A stretch of 64,000 nt of DNA from assembly GCA_019633425.1 (NCBI GenBank), contig WSUB01000001.1:990278-1054277 (forward strand). The letters are read 5' to 3'. Shown one piece after another: positions 23,270 to 36,152 of this stretch. Position 1 is the first letter of the stretch; the number at the start of each line of letters is the position of its first letter. The notes below the pieces were generated by a model that saw nothing but the letters and a program-made list of their open reading frames with translations, was not told where the DNA came from and made no database searches. The translations under genes and the position numbers were made by a program. Origin of the DNA: Tulasnella sp. 424. Lineage: Eukaryota > Basidiomycota > Agaricomycetes > Cantharellales > Tulasnellaceae.

Positions 23270-26160
23270 ATGCTTCCTTGCACCCATCCTTCTGGCCGTC
23301 CTAGACCTCCAGCTCAAGTTCGCCGCACCCCATCAATGACTGACTTTTTGGACGAAGAGGAACAATTCGCGGGTCATCAATTGGCCGCATCAACGTCGTC
23401 TAGTGGCCGTCGTGCGGCTCGACTCCGAATGTCGACAGATGCCCCACCGTCGGCCGTCTCAGATGAACAGTTACCGTCCCCAACAGAACTCCGGCCAGCT
23501 GTCAACGACGTCCTTAATGGACGCACTCGGGAGGAGCTTCAAGAGATGCTGCTTGCAGCCCATACTATTATTCAAAAGCACCAACAGGGTGAGTTCGGTT
23601 TCCTAACCGGAAATGAGGCCATCGTCAGGCATGATACTTACGTCCTCCGAACGACCCCCATATAGACTTGACCAATGCGAGCAACGAAACCCGCTACCTG
23701 AGAGAGCAGAACCTTACTTTGAAGGATCAGTTTGATAAACTCGGCACGCGTCTGCCACAATCTCCTAAAATGGGCAGCCTGGATCGGTCACGCTCGCAAT
23801 CGGTCCTGTCCAGCCTTTTCAGTGACGACGGTCCAGAGTCGCGACCAATGTCACCGCTAGGTGGTTTCATCCAAACTCCTCTCCGGTCTCACAAATCCCG
23901 TGTATCCATGACGTCGCCCGTGGCGCTGGCGCAGTTGGCCGACCAAAACGCGGAGCTTGTATCAAAGCTGGACGAGTTGCAAGCCGAAACGAACAAACTC
24001 GACCATACTGGAAAACGGAAACTTAAGAAACTGGAGCAGGAGATCGACGCTTTGAAGAACGAGCTGGATCAGGTGCAGAGGCGGAACCAGGAGCTAGAGC
24101 ACGAAGCGGAAGAGAAAGAGAAGGCTATGAAGCACGATGAAGAAGAGCTGGAGAGGAAACGGCTAGAGCGGGAAGAGAAAACCAGGGCCCTACGCCGGTC
24201 CACGCAAAGCCGGGATGAGACTTCGTTCGAAGTCCAAGATTTCGCCCCAAGTTTGAGCATCTCTTCCTTCTCATCTTTCAACTCGCCATCGCGGGCCCGC
24301 GTTCGCACTTCCTCTGGCGTTCGTCCTATCCCCTTCGATCTCGATCTTGATCTTAGCGCCATCATCGAACCATCATTCGGCGAGAGTGCGCCAGCGTCAG
24401 CGGCAGGCACCCTGCGCGGGACGATCACCACCGGAGAAACGGCTATTGTCGTCCAACTCCTGGGGAAAATCGAGGAGCTGGAGAATGCGAATAGGGAATT
24501 CATCAGGCAGCGCGCAGAAACCGAAGCCAAGATCCAGTTCGCCACCGAGCAGGTCAATAGCATGAGACAGGCTTACCAGGACGCAGAGGATGAAGTTCGG
24601 CAAGCAGAGTTGTACGGAGAATTCCCAGAAGAGGAGGAGGAGGAACGTGATTGGGTGGACGAACAGCCTCTCCCAGAGCCGGTCTCCACATCGTCACTGA
24701 GGCTGAGTCGTTCCGACCTGGGCTCCGTGCGCTCAATCCGATCCGGAGATGTCGCAACTTCAACCATAAGGCAAGACCAAGCACCCGTCAAGATCTTAAA
24801 GAGCCGTTCTTCCAAAGGTAGCCTCAAGCCTTTGCGGCCTAGTCCCCGAGGGATTGGCAACCAGCGTATGATGGCCGCCAAGAAAGCCAGGAAGCCTCTC
24901 ACTCAAGGGATGTTCCTTTCCCCGCCTACATCCCCTCCCAACTATGGGACCCCTCTGTCCGAAGGACATTCCAATGGATTCCTTCAACCACCGGACCATC
25001 GAGCCCTGTCAAGCCGGAGAGGTCGGGATCGTTTCGCCGCTCCCGATTTTGGGAGGACGTCACCAGGGCTTGAGAGGGACAGATTTTCGGACATCTCCGT
25101 GTTTGATCCATCCTCGTATTCGGCGCTTCCCGATCGTGCTTCTCTTCGCCAAGCGCCATCGTTCGGTGAACTAGGTCGCTACATGGGTGCCCTCGGCATC
25201 GGGTCGCCAGGACCGGCGAGACGGTCCCTTGAGAACGAGCTGATGGGCGAGTACGGCCCAGATTGGTCGCTCAGCCAAGCTGATATCAATCGTCAGATGT
25301 TTGACGTTGAAGGCGACCCACCCTCTGGGGACGCCTCGTTCCCATCTTTGTTCGAAGAAGATGAGGAAGGTGAACCTGAGCCGAGTCATCCCGCTATATC
25401 CGCTCTACAATCCGCTCTCGACCCAGGAAACAGAGGACGGCTTCTCGAAGACGATGAGCACCTCCTCCCACTCGGCTGCCTCCGCGACTCGCCAGCGGAT
25501 ACATTCTACGGTCTGGAGCAGGCTGTTGCCGCTCGTCCGCAACGGTGGTCGGACGTCTACTCTGCGCCTCCACCTCGTCTTATTGCTTCTGGAGATGATG
25601 GAACGTACCCGATCGAAAGTCAACCAACATCGCCAGTGGTGCCGCGACTACCAGGTGATCGTAGCCGTAGCCCGTTCGATCCATGGGAGTCCACAGTTTA
25701 CGCATCTGATCAGGAAGACGAACAATTCCACGATGCGCTCGATGATCCTAAAGCCGCAATGGTGGTGGCCCGAAAAGGGGGAAGGGATATGGAGAGGGAA
25801 GAAACAACGTGGGACCGCCTCGACCAAGTCCTGACGTCGTCCAAGCGGGACTCTGCCTTGATTCGGCTCAACGCTGACCTTCTCAAACGTCGACGCTATT
25901 CATTCGCTGATTCGGACGCGTCGTATGACGTGGTTGACACTTCAGCAAAGGAGAAAGAAACTGAAGAACATCCCGACACGCGTTACGATCCAAAAGCGCT
26001 TGCCTCCAAACTTCGCAACACGGGTCTCCAGACATTCTTGGAGGTATGGCTCATTCTCCAGTTTGTCTTGGTCCTCGTGGTATTCGTATACTCCTCGGTC
26101 AGGCAAGGACCGCGTGCTGTTATGTTGGGTCAGCAGGGTGGCGGAAGACGGAGAAAGTAA
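23270..26160 (+). CDS. coiled-coil protein with C-terminal membrane anchor
   Basis: Two exons, 23270-23588 and 23666-26160, give 937 residues if the upstream ATG is used. An ATG at 23336, in the same frame, is an alternative. A heptad-rich coiled coil spans about residues 180-290 (LADQNAELVSKLDELQAE, LEQEIDALKNELDQVQ, EEELERKRLEREEK), with a second short one near LLGKIEELENANREFIRQ. Long disordered acidic and Ser/Pro segments follow. The last 50 residues hold one hydrophobic helix (FLEVWLILQFVLVLVVFVY) with only a basic tip after it (GGGRRRK), the layout of a tail-anchored protein facing the cytoplasm. Golgins and nuclear-envelope linkers share this plan, but no motif decides between them. 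The role is unknown. Confidence 0.72.
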
Positions 26161-26299
26161 CTAAAATATAGCCACAACTTCATCGGCTGCAGATCATTCT
26201 CATCATACCTATTGCGACATTCCTGGCATTGTCTTTTGCATACCTCATTTTTCCGTTCGTTCTGTTGTCGTCATGCATGTATACAATACACAATTCTAG

Positions 26300-27674
26300 T
26301 TACAGCCTGGATGCGTGACGGTCAGGTTTCGATGGAGCCATGCGGATATCTTCTAGCCAATCCAACACTGTGCAGGTAACGGTCTCTGGCTCCTCGAGCA
26401 TGACCCAATGACCACAGTCTAATGTCTTGACGCTCACGTGAGGGATGAATTTCTTCTTCATCTTGTCTACTTGCGTTGGCAGACATGCCGGATCCCTGAG
26501 AGGGTGGAGGAAGAGGATTGGAAGACTCTCTGGTAGTGTCGACGGAAGGTCTGTGAAAGCGATGGAAGATATAAGCTGGGTTTCCCGAGCGAAGCGGGCA
26601 CCTTTACCTTTCTCTTCGGCGACACGAAGTTGTCCTGTTCGGTAGTAGGCTAAAGGTCCTTGCATGCCACTTCCTTTTTCTTCCCAGGTTGGCGAAAAGG
26701 AGCGAAGATATACTTCGGTTTCCGCGAGGTCAAACAGATCCGAGCGGCGAGGTGACTGCGGACCTAGAAGCAAGCGACGAAGGCGACCTGCCAAAGGCCA
26801 GTTATGCTCGTCGTTGCTCCCCGAGGTCGTCGGAGTAAGGGGCGGACGTTGAAATACCAGATTGAAGAATTTGTATAGCTTCCCTTCTATTTCTTTCGTG
26901 GAGTCTTCATTCGCAAAGTATTCCATGTACCCAAGCAGTGGAGCTCGAGCTGTGATCTCTGCTGGGGAAAGATACTGCCTCGCTGGGGGGTTGAACGGAA
27001 TAGATGCTCTAGAAATCAGGCCATGGATTAGGACATAGGCATGGATCATCGGCGTCGATTCGAATAACGATTTTAAGCGCGGCGGGCTCGTAGGTAGGAC
27101 TCACGTTACCAGGGCCCTCACCCTCTCGGGAGCGAAAGCACAGAATCGCCATGCTATTGCTGCACCCCAGTCGTGACCTACGACAATTACCTTGGAGATT
27201 CCGAGGATATCCAAAAGGGCTACCAGGTCTGAAGTGATGCTTTTGGGCGTATAGGCGCTTATCGACGTTGGTTTCGCCTGGGTTGGGAGTTCGTTAGCTT
27301 TGTCCCGCCCTAATGCTGGGAACCTGGAATACTGACCGTTTGGCCGTATCCGGCGCAGTCTGGGGCAATGACACGGTAGCCGGCTCGAACCCACGGACCT
27401 ATCTGGTATCGCCAGCCGTACCTCGATTAGCGAGACCAGGTGAAGAAGTCCACGGCCAGACGTCAGCGCTCGTCTGCGGCAAGTTCTGTCTGACCCCACT
27501 CATTCACCATAGATCTGGAAACCCATGGATAAGTAGCAACGTTGGGAAATCCTCCGCAGCTTGCTCGTCAAAACCTTCGGGCTTCTGGTCCACATAATGG
27601 TATCGTTTGGGGTCATCTTTGGTACCCAGATTTGCGTACTGATGATTGAAGCTGAAGAAATCAAGCGGGTCCAT
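26300..27674 (-). CDS. epoxide-hydrolase-like alpha/beta hydrolase
   Basis: Soluble alpha/beta-fold hydrolase of the epoxide hydrolase branch. The chosen start at 27674 gives MDPLDFFSFNHQYANLG, close to the usual N-terminus of the group. Motifs in order: oxyanion-hole LLIHGFPDLW; YQIGPWVRAGYRVIAPDCAG; nucleophile elbow VIVVGHDWGAAIAWRFCA, where the Asp of GHDWG is the expected nucleophile; a cap region (PPARQYLSPAEITARAP, YMEYFAN); LPILFLHPLRDP with a candidate acid; and the catalytic histidine in VKTLDCGHWVMLEEPE. The stop is at 26300-26302. At least three introns are needed. The frame stays open upstream to about 27887 without an ATG, so an extra N-terminal exon is possible. The substrate cannot be told from sequence. 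Confidence 0.82.
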
Positions 27675-27980
27675 GTCTTCAATTTCCTTCGAGGACTGAA
27701 AAGATGCTTGCAATTGCTGTTGGTGTTCGTTTTGAGATGGCCTCGAGCCGCGCGACGTCGCAGGTTGCGGAATGGATCCGGCTACCAAGCAAGCCGAGAG
27801 CGTACCTGAACACGTGAAAGCTGAGAAAATTCGTTTTACGAACTGAGACCGCCAAGAACTCAAGGGGATTGCGAAATCGATGATATACAGATTCTACGGC
27901 GATTAGATTCTTACAGGTCAGCTAACATACCAGTGTGCTTAACACGAGTCCTGTCCGAAATGAACGTTCGATCCGACTGG

Positions 27981-29987
27981 TCATCCTCGAACGACAGCCT
28001 CGACCCATTCCTTGGTACCCATTTGAATCAATCGAGAGCATGCCCGGGCAAACGCAAACATCTCCTCCTCTCCAGAGAAAATCGAACTGCTGCCGACCAC
28101 ATCATCCGTAAGGCCCTGGGAGCTCCAGCTGGTGAGTCTTTAAATAGGACGAAAGGAAGGGAACAGAAGACTGACTAAATCATCCATGGTGCTTCTCATG
28201 TGATCAGTTATGTGTTTGTCTTTCAGCGCAGCTGGATTGTCGGAGAAAATGAGGTGGATAGGGACCTCCGAAAGAACGAAAAGGCGTGTCTGTGGGTAGG
28301 GAAGGACGTCCCGCTTAGGCCTTGATACCGCTTCATTGGGTGGACTGGTGTTGCACTTACGTGGTTTTCGTAACAAGCTGGATAACAAGTGAATTGTAAG
28401 TAAAACCTTAAGGAACACAAACAGAAGTATATTCTCCTTACCATCTATCAGTGTAATGAACCGGCGAGCCTGTGGCCAAAGTGGTCAGTTTGCGTCGCCT
28501 TACGGAATGCAAGCACCCACTTTGTCCTTCTCATTGAGGGTCAGTTTTGGTACGTCTGTTATAAACAAGGTGTTGTACTTGTGGGTGATTTCTATGTAAT
28601 CTGCTGCTCCCAGCGGCCGCCCGCATAGGTCATCGAACGTGAAGCGGGCAATTCCGGTTGACGTGGACTCGGGGATCCGAAGTTTGTGGCCCCACACGTT
28701 TATCGTGTCATTGCGCGTTATCTTCGTATGTGAGGTGAGAGTGTCCCATATTTCTTCCAATGCCTGCTTGTTCTCATAGTCGATTGGGTCGAAATAGACT
28801 TTTGCGAGCGCGTGCGGGATCTGCCGGTAGTCTGGCTCCGAAAAGACTAATGAGACCGCGGCACGGGCAGCACAGGGCGAAAAAGGCGTGCATACTGACC
28901 AATATGGCTGTTAAGATCTGTAACATCAAATCGATTTTTGATTAGATCAATTGCGGGTAAAAAACTGGCCCGCTGGATGCCGTTTTTGTAAAGCTCATCT
29001 GGATGGCGGCTGCAATCCCCTCGGTTAGCGTACCCGCAGTAAACTTACCAAGCGTGGGCCTCTATTTTACTTACTTAGACGTCATCACGGAAACAACACC
29101 ATATTGCAGCAAACATTCCAACAGTCTCCGGAGAATCATTGCGTCCACGATGTCGGTTACCTGAAAATCACGCGGAATGTCGTCAGCCCTGAGCGGCGGG
29201 AAGGAGTCAATGCCTCCGATTTACGCCGACGTGCTTACTTGGAACTCATCAAAACATAGTATTCGGGCCTCTTCCGCGAGGTCGCGAGCAACCGGGGCAA
29301 TGACATCCTCGACGCCTTCCCACCCGTGTTCGACTCGCTTTTGGTGGACGCGCTTGTGGACGTCGATCATGAACGCATGGAAATGAACGCGCCGCTTCCC
29401 TAGAGAGGCTGCGCTGGGTGGTAAAGTGTCGTAGAATAGGTCCATGAGCATGGTCTTTCCTGTTCCAACGGTGCCATAGAGGTAGAGGCCGTTTAATTGT
29501 GATCTTGACGGGGCTGGAGGAGCGGATGTCGCGAATAGCCGGGAAAACTATTGAGCAAACACGGATAGTTAGCTGCCGCTAATTCTGCCATGAAATACTA
29601 CGTGGGTGAAGAGCGCTCACGAGTGACTTGGGTTTGAGTGCTGTTGGGGACGGTACCGGCGGAGGATTGTAACGAGCGATGCGTTCATGGAGACCCTGCA
29701 GCTTGCTCACAATTTGGTCCTGGTGATCGTCCTTGCGAAGATGGCCGCTGTCGACAAGCTCGTGGTATCTTGAGTCTGGCGTCGGATCTAGAGAATACTG
29801 TAAGCATAGTCCGAGGACTGTAGCTCGCATCTGCCTCACATGCAAGCTGGGACTGGGCTCCTTTGCTGAGGTTGTCTTCCTGGAGTGGTATTGCATGCGA
29901 ATAGTAGCATCGGCATAAGGAGAATACGGTAGCGAGACGTGCTTGAGAGGCTGCAGCAGCCAGCGAGCTCCTCGGTACAAGGAGCAT
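27981..29987 (-). CDS. AFG1: mitochondrial AFG1-family ATPase
   Basis: AAA-type ATPase of mitochondria (yeast Afg1, human AFG1L/LACE1) linked to turnover of oxidase subunits. The candidate start at 29987 gives a targeting-like sequence (MLLVPRSSLAAAASQA). The body has DSRYHELVDSGHLRKDDHQ, the Walker A region GLYLYGTVGTGKTMLMDLFY, Walker B ILCFDEFQ, WGHKLRIPESTSTGIARFTF, FDDLCGRPLGAADYIEI, RRFITLID, TRLFVLSEVPIHLIFSD and the C-terminal SSIFSGEEEMFAFARACSRL, with the stop at 27981-27983. Family order is complete. The first two exons are uncertain: joining the targeting sequence to the DSRYHEL frame needs an intron of about 70 bases with a GTCTCG donor. The gene sits just upstream of the hydrolase on the same strand, 0.3 kb apart. 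Confidence 0.85.
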
Positions 29988-30283
29988 AGGGTATCCAAGA
30001 GGAGGAGAGGGGAAGAGGGAGAGAGACGACGGTGGTGTTGAGGTTCTGCGCCTTACCGAGGGGCTTGAAAAGCAAACCCGTGACCAAAGCTGAATGCGTA
30101 GAACGCGGGGTAAAAAATCTGAAGTAAGCGTCGAACCGCGGGACCCGGACCCTAGTCCCGACCAGAACAAGTTGTCGACCGCCACTCAGATCTTCATACC
30201 ACCACCTTTTGTCGCCTTGAATCGGGAGAGCAGGGTGATAGAAAGGGGCTGCCGCCTTATCCAAGACTCGCCAATTATTCCCA
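29988..30283. promoter_or_regulatory. divergent promoter region of AFG1 and VAC14
   Basis: Only about 0.3 kb separates the two divergent starts, so both promoters must be compact or shared. No gene is seen. Confidence 0.5.
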
Positions 30284-33200
30284 ATGGGTATTCTACTTCT
30301 TCCCCTGTAGAGTTTCGAACGAGGCTCCTGAATCGTATCCCCTGTCTTTCCGCCGTAGATCCCGCGACAAGAGGCTTGAACGATAAACTATATGAGAAGC
30401 GAAAGACGGCGGCGTTAGATCTAGAGAAGTACGTCCAAGAGCTCTACCGTGATTATTATTCTGGCACGTTGCTTATACTTGTCCGTCAGGATTGTTCGAG
30501 ACTGTCACGCTCAAGGCGATAATACGCGAATCAACCAGATTATTGACCAACTCGTCGACCTATTTGCGACACCATCCCAGCCGCTACATTGCAGAAATGG
30601 TGGCTTAATTGGTCTCGCAGCAACCGCCATCGCACTTGGATTCGAGATCTCGCCATACATGGAGAAATTCATGGATCCTCTTCTACGATGCTTCACCGAC
30701 CCGGAGAGCAGAATACGATACTTTGCATGCGAAAGTCTCTACAACATTGCAAAGGTTGCGAAAGGAGAGATCCTCGTCTACTTCAACCCCATATTCGATG
30801 CGCTAAGCAAGGCAAGTGAGGCGACATCTTCCGCATTGCAAACGTGTGCACAATAACTCATCAAGCTCTATTGGACTCTTTCCACGCTACTCTAGCTCGC
30901 GGCTGATTCCGAACTTTCCGTGAAGAACGGTGCTGAGCTACTGGATCGGCTGTTGAAGGATATTGTCGCCGAGTCCGCTCCGGTTCACTTCCCTCAGTAT
31001 GCGGAAACCGAGAAGGTCCGGGCTCGTAATCATGAGAAGGCACCCGAGCTTGGAATTCTGGTACCGCAAAACGAAGATGGGATGGAAGTTTTTGACGAGT
31101 ACCCGCCACATAAGAAGGCATTTTCGTTGGCTCACTTCATGCCCTTGTTGGCCGAGCGGATCTACGTCATTAGCCCCTTTACTCGAAGTTACCTGGTATC
31201 TTGGATTCAGGTCCTAGATTCAGTGCCAGACCTCGAATTGGTGACATTCCTGCCGGAATTTCTCGATGGCTTGCTGTGAGTTCGACTCGAAATGGGCAAG
31301 GTCCGATATTTCACTCAACCATTTGCCCTTTTCAGCAAGTACCTTTCGGATCCGATCGAAGACGTTCGTGTCTCGACCGAAAATCTTCTTGCAGAGTTCC
31401 TTCAGGAGGTTAGAGATATCGCGGTCGCCCAGAAGAGACGGGAGGATAAGCTGCGGAAGGAAAAAGAGGCCGCAGCGAAGAAGGAGGGTGAACCCGACTT
31501 GAGCGAATCCGCTTTGTTCACGCCAGACCACGGAGGAGCGTTTATTCGAGGTGAAGATGACGAAGACGAAGATATGCAGGGCAGCGATGTAGGAGACGAT
31601 AGCTACGACAGAGATACCGGAGGTGAGTAGCTTGAAGGGGGGATGGGCATTCATTTTGAAGCTGGTTTTTGCATGTCCAGCTTGGATCCCGGGTCAAGGT
31701 GTCAACGTAAACCACCCCGCCATCGTGGAGATCCTCATCCGACAGCTAGTGCAACCGCGTAAGTCGTCTCAACTTTGCCGGGCAGGAGATGGTTGCTGAA
31801 GTTAGTTCCAGATGACGAGATACAGCAATCGACCGCCCTGAGATGGATAGCGGAGTTCATGAATTTTGTCCCAGATGTCATGGTTCCCTTCACCCCTCGC
31901 CTAATTCCGGCCATTCTCCCCAATCTTGCCCATCATGTGCCAGCGATGAAGTCCGCCGCAATCGAAACAAACGCCAGTCTCTTCTCTCTTATTCAATCCC
32001 TTCCCGCTCCCCCGTCACAAGTGTTCTCAGCTCCGAGCTCATTAGCTTCAGGTCCTACGGGTCCCGGCTCCGGCATCAGCGCTTCGACCTCGAATCCTTT
32101 ACGTGCGATTCCAGGTTCCCCAACGCTTGGCCCGACGCGCCAGATGTCGAAGGACCTGCCAAGCAGCGGGGCAAGCATATCATCGAGAGAAGATCTCCCT
32201 GCGATGCTTGATACCGGCCCAGTTGGTAATACGATTGCACCAACTTTGAAGAACCGGATGTTGGCCAATGTAGCGGAGGGTGCTGCTTCTGCGAGCACGG
32301 CGTTGAATGGAATCAACACTGCTATCGCTGGGCAGTATGATCCTCCTGGGCAAAGTCGTGCAAATTCACCAACGATAGCGAATGGTCCCGGGGTAACAAG
32401 TAACCAGTTCTCGGATCCGCCGCCCGCGTCTCCGATGCCGATGGAAGATCTGGACCCGTTCGACTACCCCACCACTGTCACCGCGCTGACTTTCCAGTTC
32501 CTGAGCGAACATGAAGAGACCAGGGTGGCTGCTTTGAAATGGCTTCTCATGCTACATCAGAAGGCCCCGAAGAAGGTAATGTGTCCGCCCTCCGCCGCCG
32601 TACCTGAGAACCAATGAGTTGCTAATATCCGTTTTCTACGTTCCTAGATTCTTTCTATGGACGATGGGACGTTCCCCGCGCTGTTGAAGACGTTGTCCGA
32701 TCCTTCAGAAGAGGTATGTCCTTTTTCGGCGTGCCTATTTGAAGCTAGCTCCCTAACTTCCGCCCACAATACCCTCTATAGGTTATCAAGCACGACCTTC
32801 AGCTTCTCGCGCAAATATCTTCGAGCTCAGAAGAGGGTTACTTCAAAGCGTTCATGAATAGCTTATTAGAGTTGTTCAGCACCGACAGACGTTTGTTGGA
32901 TCAGCGAGGAAGCCTAATCATCAGGCAGCTGTGTATGAGCCTAAATACCGAGCGCATATACCGGTCATTTGCGGAGATTTTGGAAAAGGAGGAGGTAGGT
33001 TCGGTGTAGCTACGGAGATGAATTCCGATTGCTGATATCGACGTCGGTGCCGTTCCAGGACCTGGAGTTTGCCAGTATTATGGTGCAGAAGCTCAACATC
33101 ATTCTCATTACCTCTCCGGAACTAGTTGAGTTCCGGAAGCGGCTTAAGAACCTCGAGTCTAAGGTAGGAGTCCTGAAACAGGTTCTAGGGCCCACATCAG

Positions 33201-34285
33201 CTGAACCTTGCCCTTTCCTATTTGATAGGACGGCCAAGCGCTGTTCTCGACCTTGTATAGGTCGTGGTGTCATAATGCAGTGGCTGTTCTGTCTCTCTGT
33301 CTGCTGGCTCAAGCATACGAACATGGCTCGAACCTACTCCAGATTTTGTGAGTACATGACAGCTGCCAGACATGTATTGACGGCCCAATCGATGTCTAAC
33401 TCCCGTATTTGGCTAGCGCCGACCTGGAGATCACCGTTCAGTTATTAGTACAGATAGACAAGCTCGTCCAATTGATCGAATCTCCGGTGTTTACCTGTGG
33501 GTGTAGCTTTCAATTAAGGGCAAGCCATGTCTCATCAGTTGACGGCTCCGTCGACTTTCTTATTAGATCTCCGACTCCAACTGCTTGAACCTGAAAAATA
33601 TCCCTATCTTTTCAAGTGCCTATACGGATTGTTGATGCTTCTGCCTCAAAGCAGCGCGTTCATGTCATTACGAAACCGGTTGAACGCGGTCAGTTCTTTA
33701 GGATTTGTTCATATCGCGCCAAGAAGGTAAGTAATTTTTCCGGAAAGGACCCTTGGTCTTTCAATTTGGGGTGTCGAGATTTGGGGGTTTACCTGACGGC
33801 TTGCTTGTGAACGCAGCACCGTCGCCTCGGGCACCTTAGCGACCAGATCGAAAATCGTGCGGGACGAAATCAAGTGGGTGGAGCTTCTCAGCCATTTTCG
33901 GAGTGTTCAAATCAAGCATGAGAAGTCGCGCCGGACCGGATTAAGCGGAGACAATGGCTCAGTGTCTGGCTTTAGCGTCAACGGGGAGACTGGCGGGCAG
34001 AGTGGCAGCAGCCGAGAGAAGGCAAACGGTGAACGCTCCAATGATCGTAGCAGCGGTGGACCTGGCGTTCGAGATGGAGTTCCGTCACGGCCGCTGCCTC
34101 GGCGGAAGGCGAGCGCGACTGGAACAGGGGTTCTGTCTCCGCTGAATCCCAAGTCCCGGACGGGGACAGGTGTCCTGGCCTCGTTATCAGGCGGAGGATC
34201 TAAACCTGCAATGACCGCCGGATCACGACCCATGAGTCCGCCGTTGGCAGAGAAGCAGCGTCGTGCTCTTGGGCTACGCAAGTGA
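30284..34285 (+). CDS. VAC14: Vac14, scaffold of the Fab1/PIKfyve lipid kinase complex
   Basis: HEAT-repeat scaffold at the vacuole or endosome that brings together Fab1 and Fig4 to make PI(3,5)P2. The first coding exon is probably just four bases (ATGG, 30284-30287), spliced to 30359 to give [17 protein letters not shown], which matches the usual N-terminus. The conserved core follows: [97 protein letters not shown] and [14 protein letters not shown] long low-complexity insert (about 31990-32440) interrupts it. The Vac14 C-terminal domain has [50 protein letters not shown] and [18 protein letters not shown], then [20 protein letters not shown]. The last 110 residues are a disordered tail ending ALGLRK. 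The 3' end, from about 33653, is the source of the tandem repeats to its right. Confidence 0.9.
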
Positions 34286-36071
34286 AGAACTCCTTGGTCG
34301 ATCGTCGCCGACGATCGGAAAGTAGCACTTAGATATCATTTGGTTCTCCGTTGTATTATTGGTTGATAGGTTTGATGATGCCATGATAGACTTGGGTGAA
34401 ATCGAAACTGCCACCCCTGGAGTTAAGGGGTTCGCCGTTGAGTGCATCCCTGGGCGTGATTTTTGGGCAGCACAGGGATCCCTTACTTAAATGATTCCAG
34501 TCATAAGCCCGCCGGAGTGAGCCTGGGCCCCTGAGTTTTACCCGACTGAGGATTGTGGTAGTGATAGGGAATTGCGTTGCTTCTCTCGAATTCCGTGCCT
34601 GATCGCTCAGATTGCTTTTTAGCCCTGGAGTGCACCCCGTTCAGTGAGGAACCGCCTTCCCGTCCGGCTACTCTGTGTAAAATGTTGTGCAAGTTCTCGC
34701 CGCGAGTCCTACAGAAGTGGTCCTCGTCGCGGCGACTTCAGCTCGGCTTACGATTCCGCGTGGCAGTACTGGTCATCAGTGGTCCACCACTCCGGGTTTT
34801 CAGTTCTTGTGCAAACAATATCATCGGGCGCCCCAGTATGGTATAGCCACACGGAATATGCCGACCTGGCGGGGTCTATGACGGCTTATGGCGCGAGGCG
34901 GGGACCCAACACTCGAACAGCCTTTTCGCTGTCTCCCGCTCTTTTCAAGAGGCAGCCGCAACTAAAGACTCCGTCCGTTTTGTTACTTTCTCTTGCCCTC
35001 TTCTCTTTTATTCCCCCTCTCTCACTTTTTGTGCTGTTTCAAAGCATATCGATACGCGGCGGATACCATGAAGCCAGCAGCATCCGACATCTACCCCGTA
35101 ATCGACACTTGGCCTCTTCGACTCGTACGCAACCTCCAGCACAGTTTCGATACTTCTGGAAGCCGAATCTGGACGGATCGTCTGACGCATGCACTTCTGA
35201 CTGGTACGTGGTGTCTGATCCTGCCCGTTACGCGAGATGTAGAGGCGCCAAACTGCGACACCGGTTGGCGGGGTAGAATGAGCGCACGAGGCGGTTGACG
35301 CCCCACAGCTACCGTGTCTCGTCTGGTTGTCTTCATTGGCTAGCTTTCTTTAGGCTACTCACCACATCGCTTATAATTCATCTAATTTCCATTGGACTCG
35401 GCGAGTCTAGAGCTAAATCACTCGTCCTCTCCCCTACTAGCCGCCCTCTTCTTCCCGCTGCACTCGGCTCCCGGCCGCGGCAAGAAGTCCAACGGCAATA
35501 AAATAATGTCTCTCTACCTCTATCAGCAAACTGGGATCCTGCGAACGCCGCAACAGTGTCACTCCAAGCTCCGTAACCTCTTTATGCGTGAGGAAACCAG
35601 TGAGCGTCTCTCAATTGACCATTCTTGAACCGTGCTTAACTGGCCCCCTTCCTCACAGAATCCACTATTGGGAACTACCAACCCGCTCCAGACGCTTCAA
35701 AGCGCGGCGAATATCTCGAAAATCTCTTGCCGTTGGTGCCCTCATACCGCTCGGCACAGGCGGAACGACCCCCAACTCCACCTCCAGACAAAGGGCGTCC
35801 ATACAGCGGACCAAAAGCCGAGTTTATCATGAGGACCTCTTCCAGCGCTACGTCCGCTTCGTGTCCACTCCTTGGGTACGCTGCAGCATTGACAATCATC
35901 CCCGGTGCCGTCGCGCTCGAACTGTCAGATCTCGTACCTCGCACGCCGGTTCCCAAGGCTCACGTTGTTCTACCCCCAAATCCCAACGTGGAATCATTGG
36001 GTGGGATCCAAATCGAGCTGGTCGTACCCGGGACGAATAGTATCAAATGCCCTACCTGCAGCGCGTTCATG
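33653..36071 (+). repeat. tandem segmental duplication, unit A
   Basis: First of three direct units, each made of the VAC14 3' end, the intergenic spacer and the 5' half of the TEA gene. In this unit VAC14 is whole. The TEA gene is cut after the codons for VVPGTNSIK, where sequence matching VAC14 (GCAGCGCGTTCATG, also at 33653-33666) begins. Similarity to units B and C is easily visible by eye across coding, intronic and spacer sequence. Confidence 0.85.
34286..35067. other. VAC14-TEA spacer, copy A
   Basis: Spacer between VAC14 and the first TEA copy. It recurs with point changes and small indels at about 36740-37527 and 39301-40093. It contains no convincing gene; the open frames here are repeated only as degenerate copies. 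It presumably carries the VAC14 3' UTR and the TEA promoter. Confidence 0.55.
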
Positions 36072-36152
36072 CATCAGGAAAACGTGATTTCTCGCGCCCG
36101 AGCCAGGTTTCTCACAGTCTCAGCGGCCCTCGCGCCCGAAAACGGGTCCTAA
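35068..36152 (+). pseudogene. truncated TEA-domain gene, copy A
   Basis: A 5' copy of the full gene at 40094. Exons 35068-35203, 35441-35599 and 35659-36152 keep the same splice sites and phases and would encode 262 residues. The first exon has two extra codons relative to the full copy. The TEA domain is altered: the full copy has KYGRNEIISLYLY while this copy has KSNGNKIMSLYLY, so the conserved GRNE core is lost. The frame leaves TEA sequence at about 36053 and runs through a VAC14-derived piece into the inserted element, stopping at 36152. It may be transcribed but is probably not a working DNA-binding factor. Confidence 0.7.
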
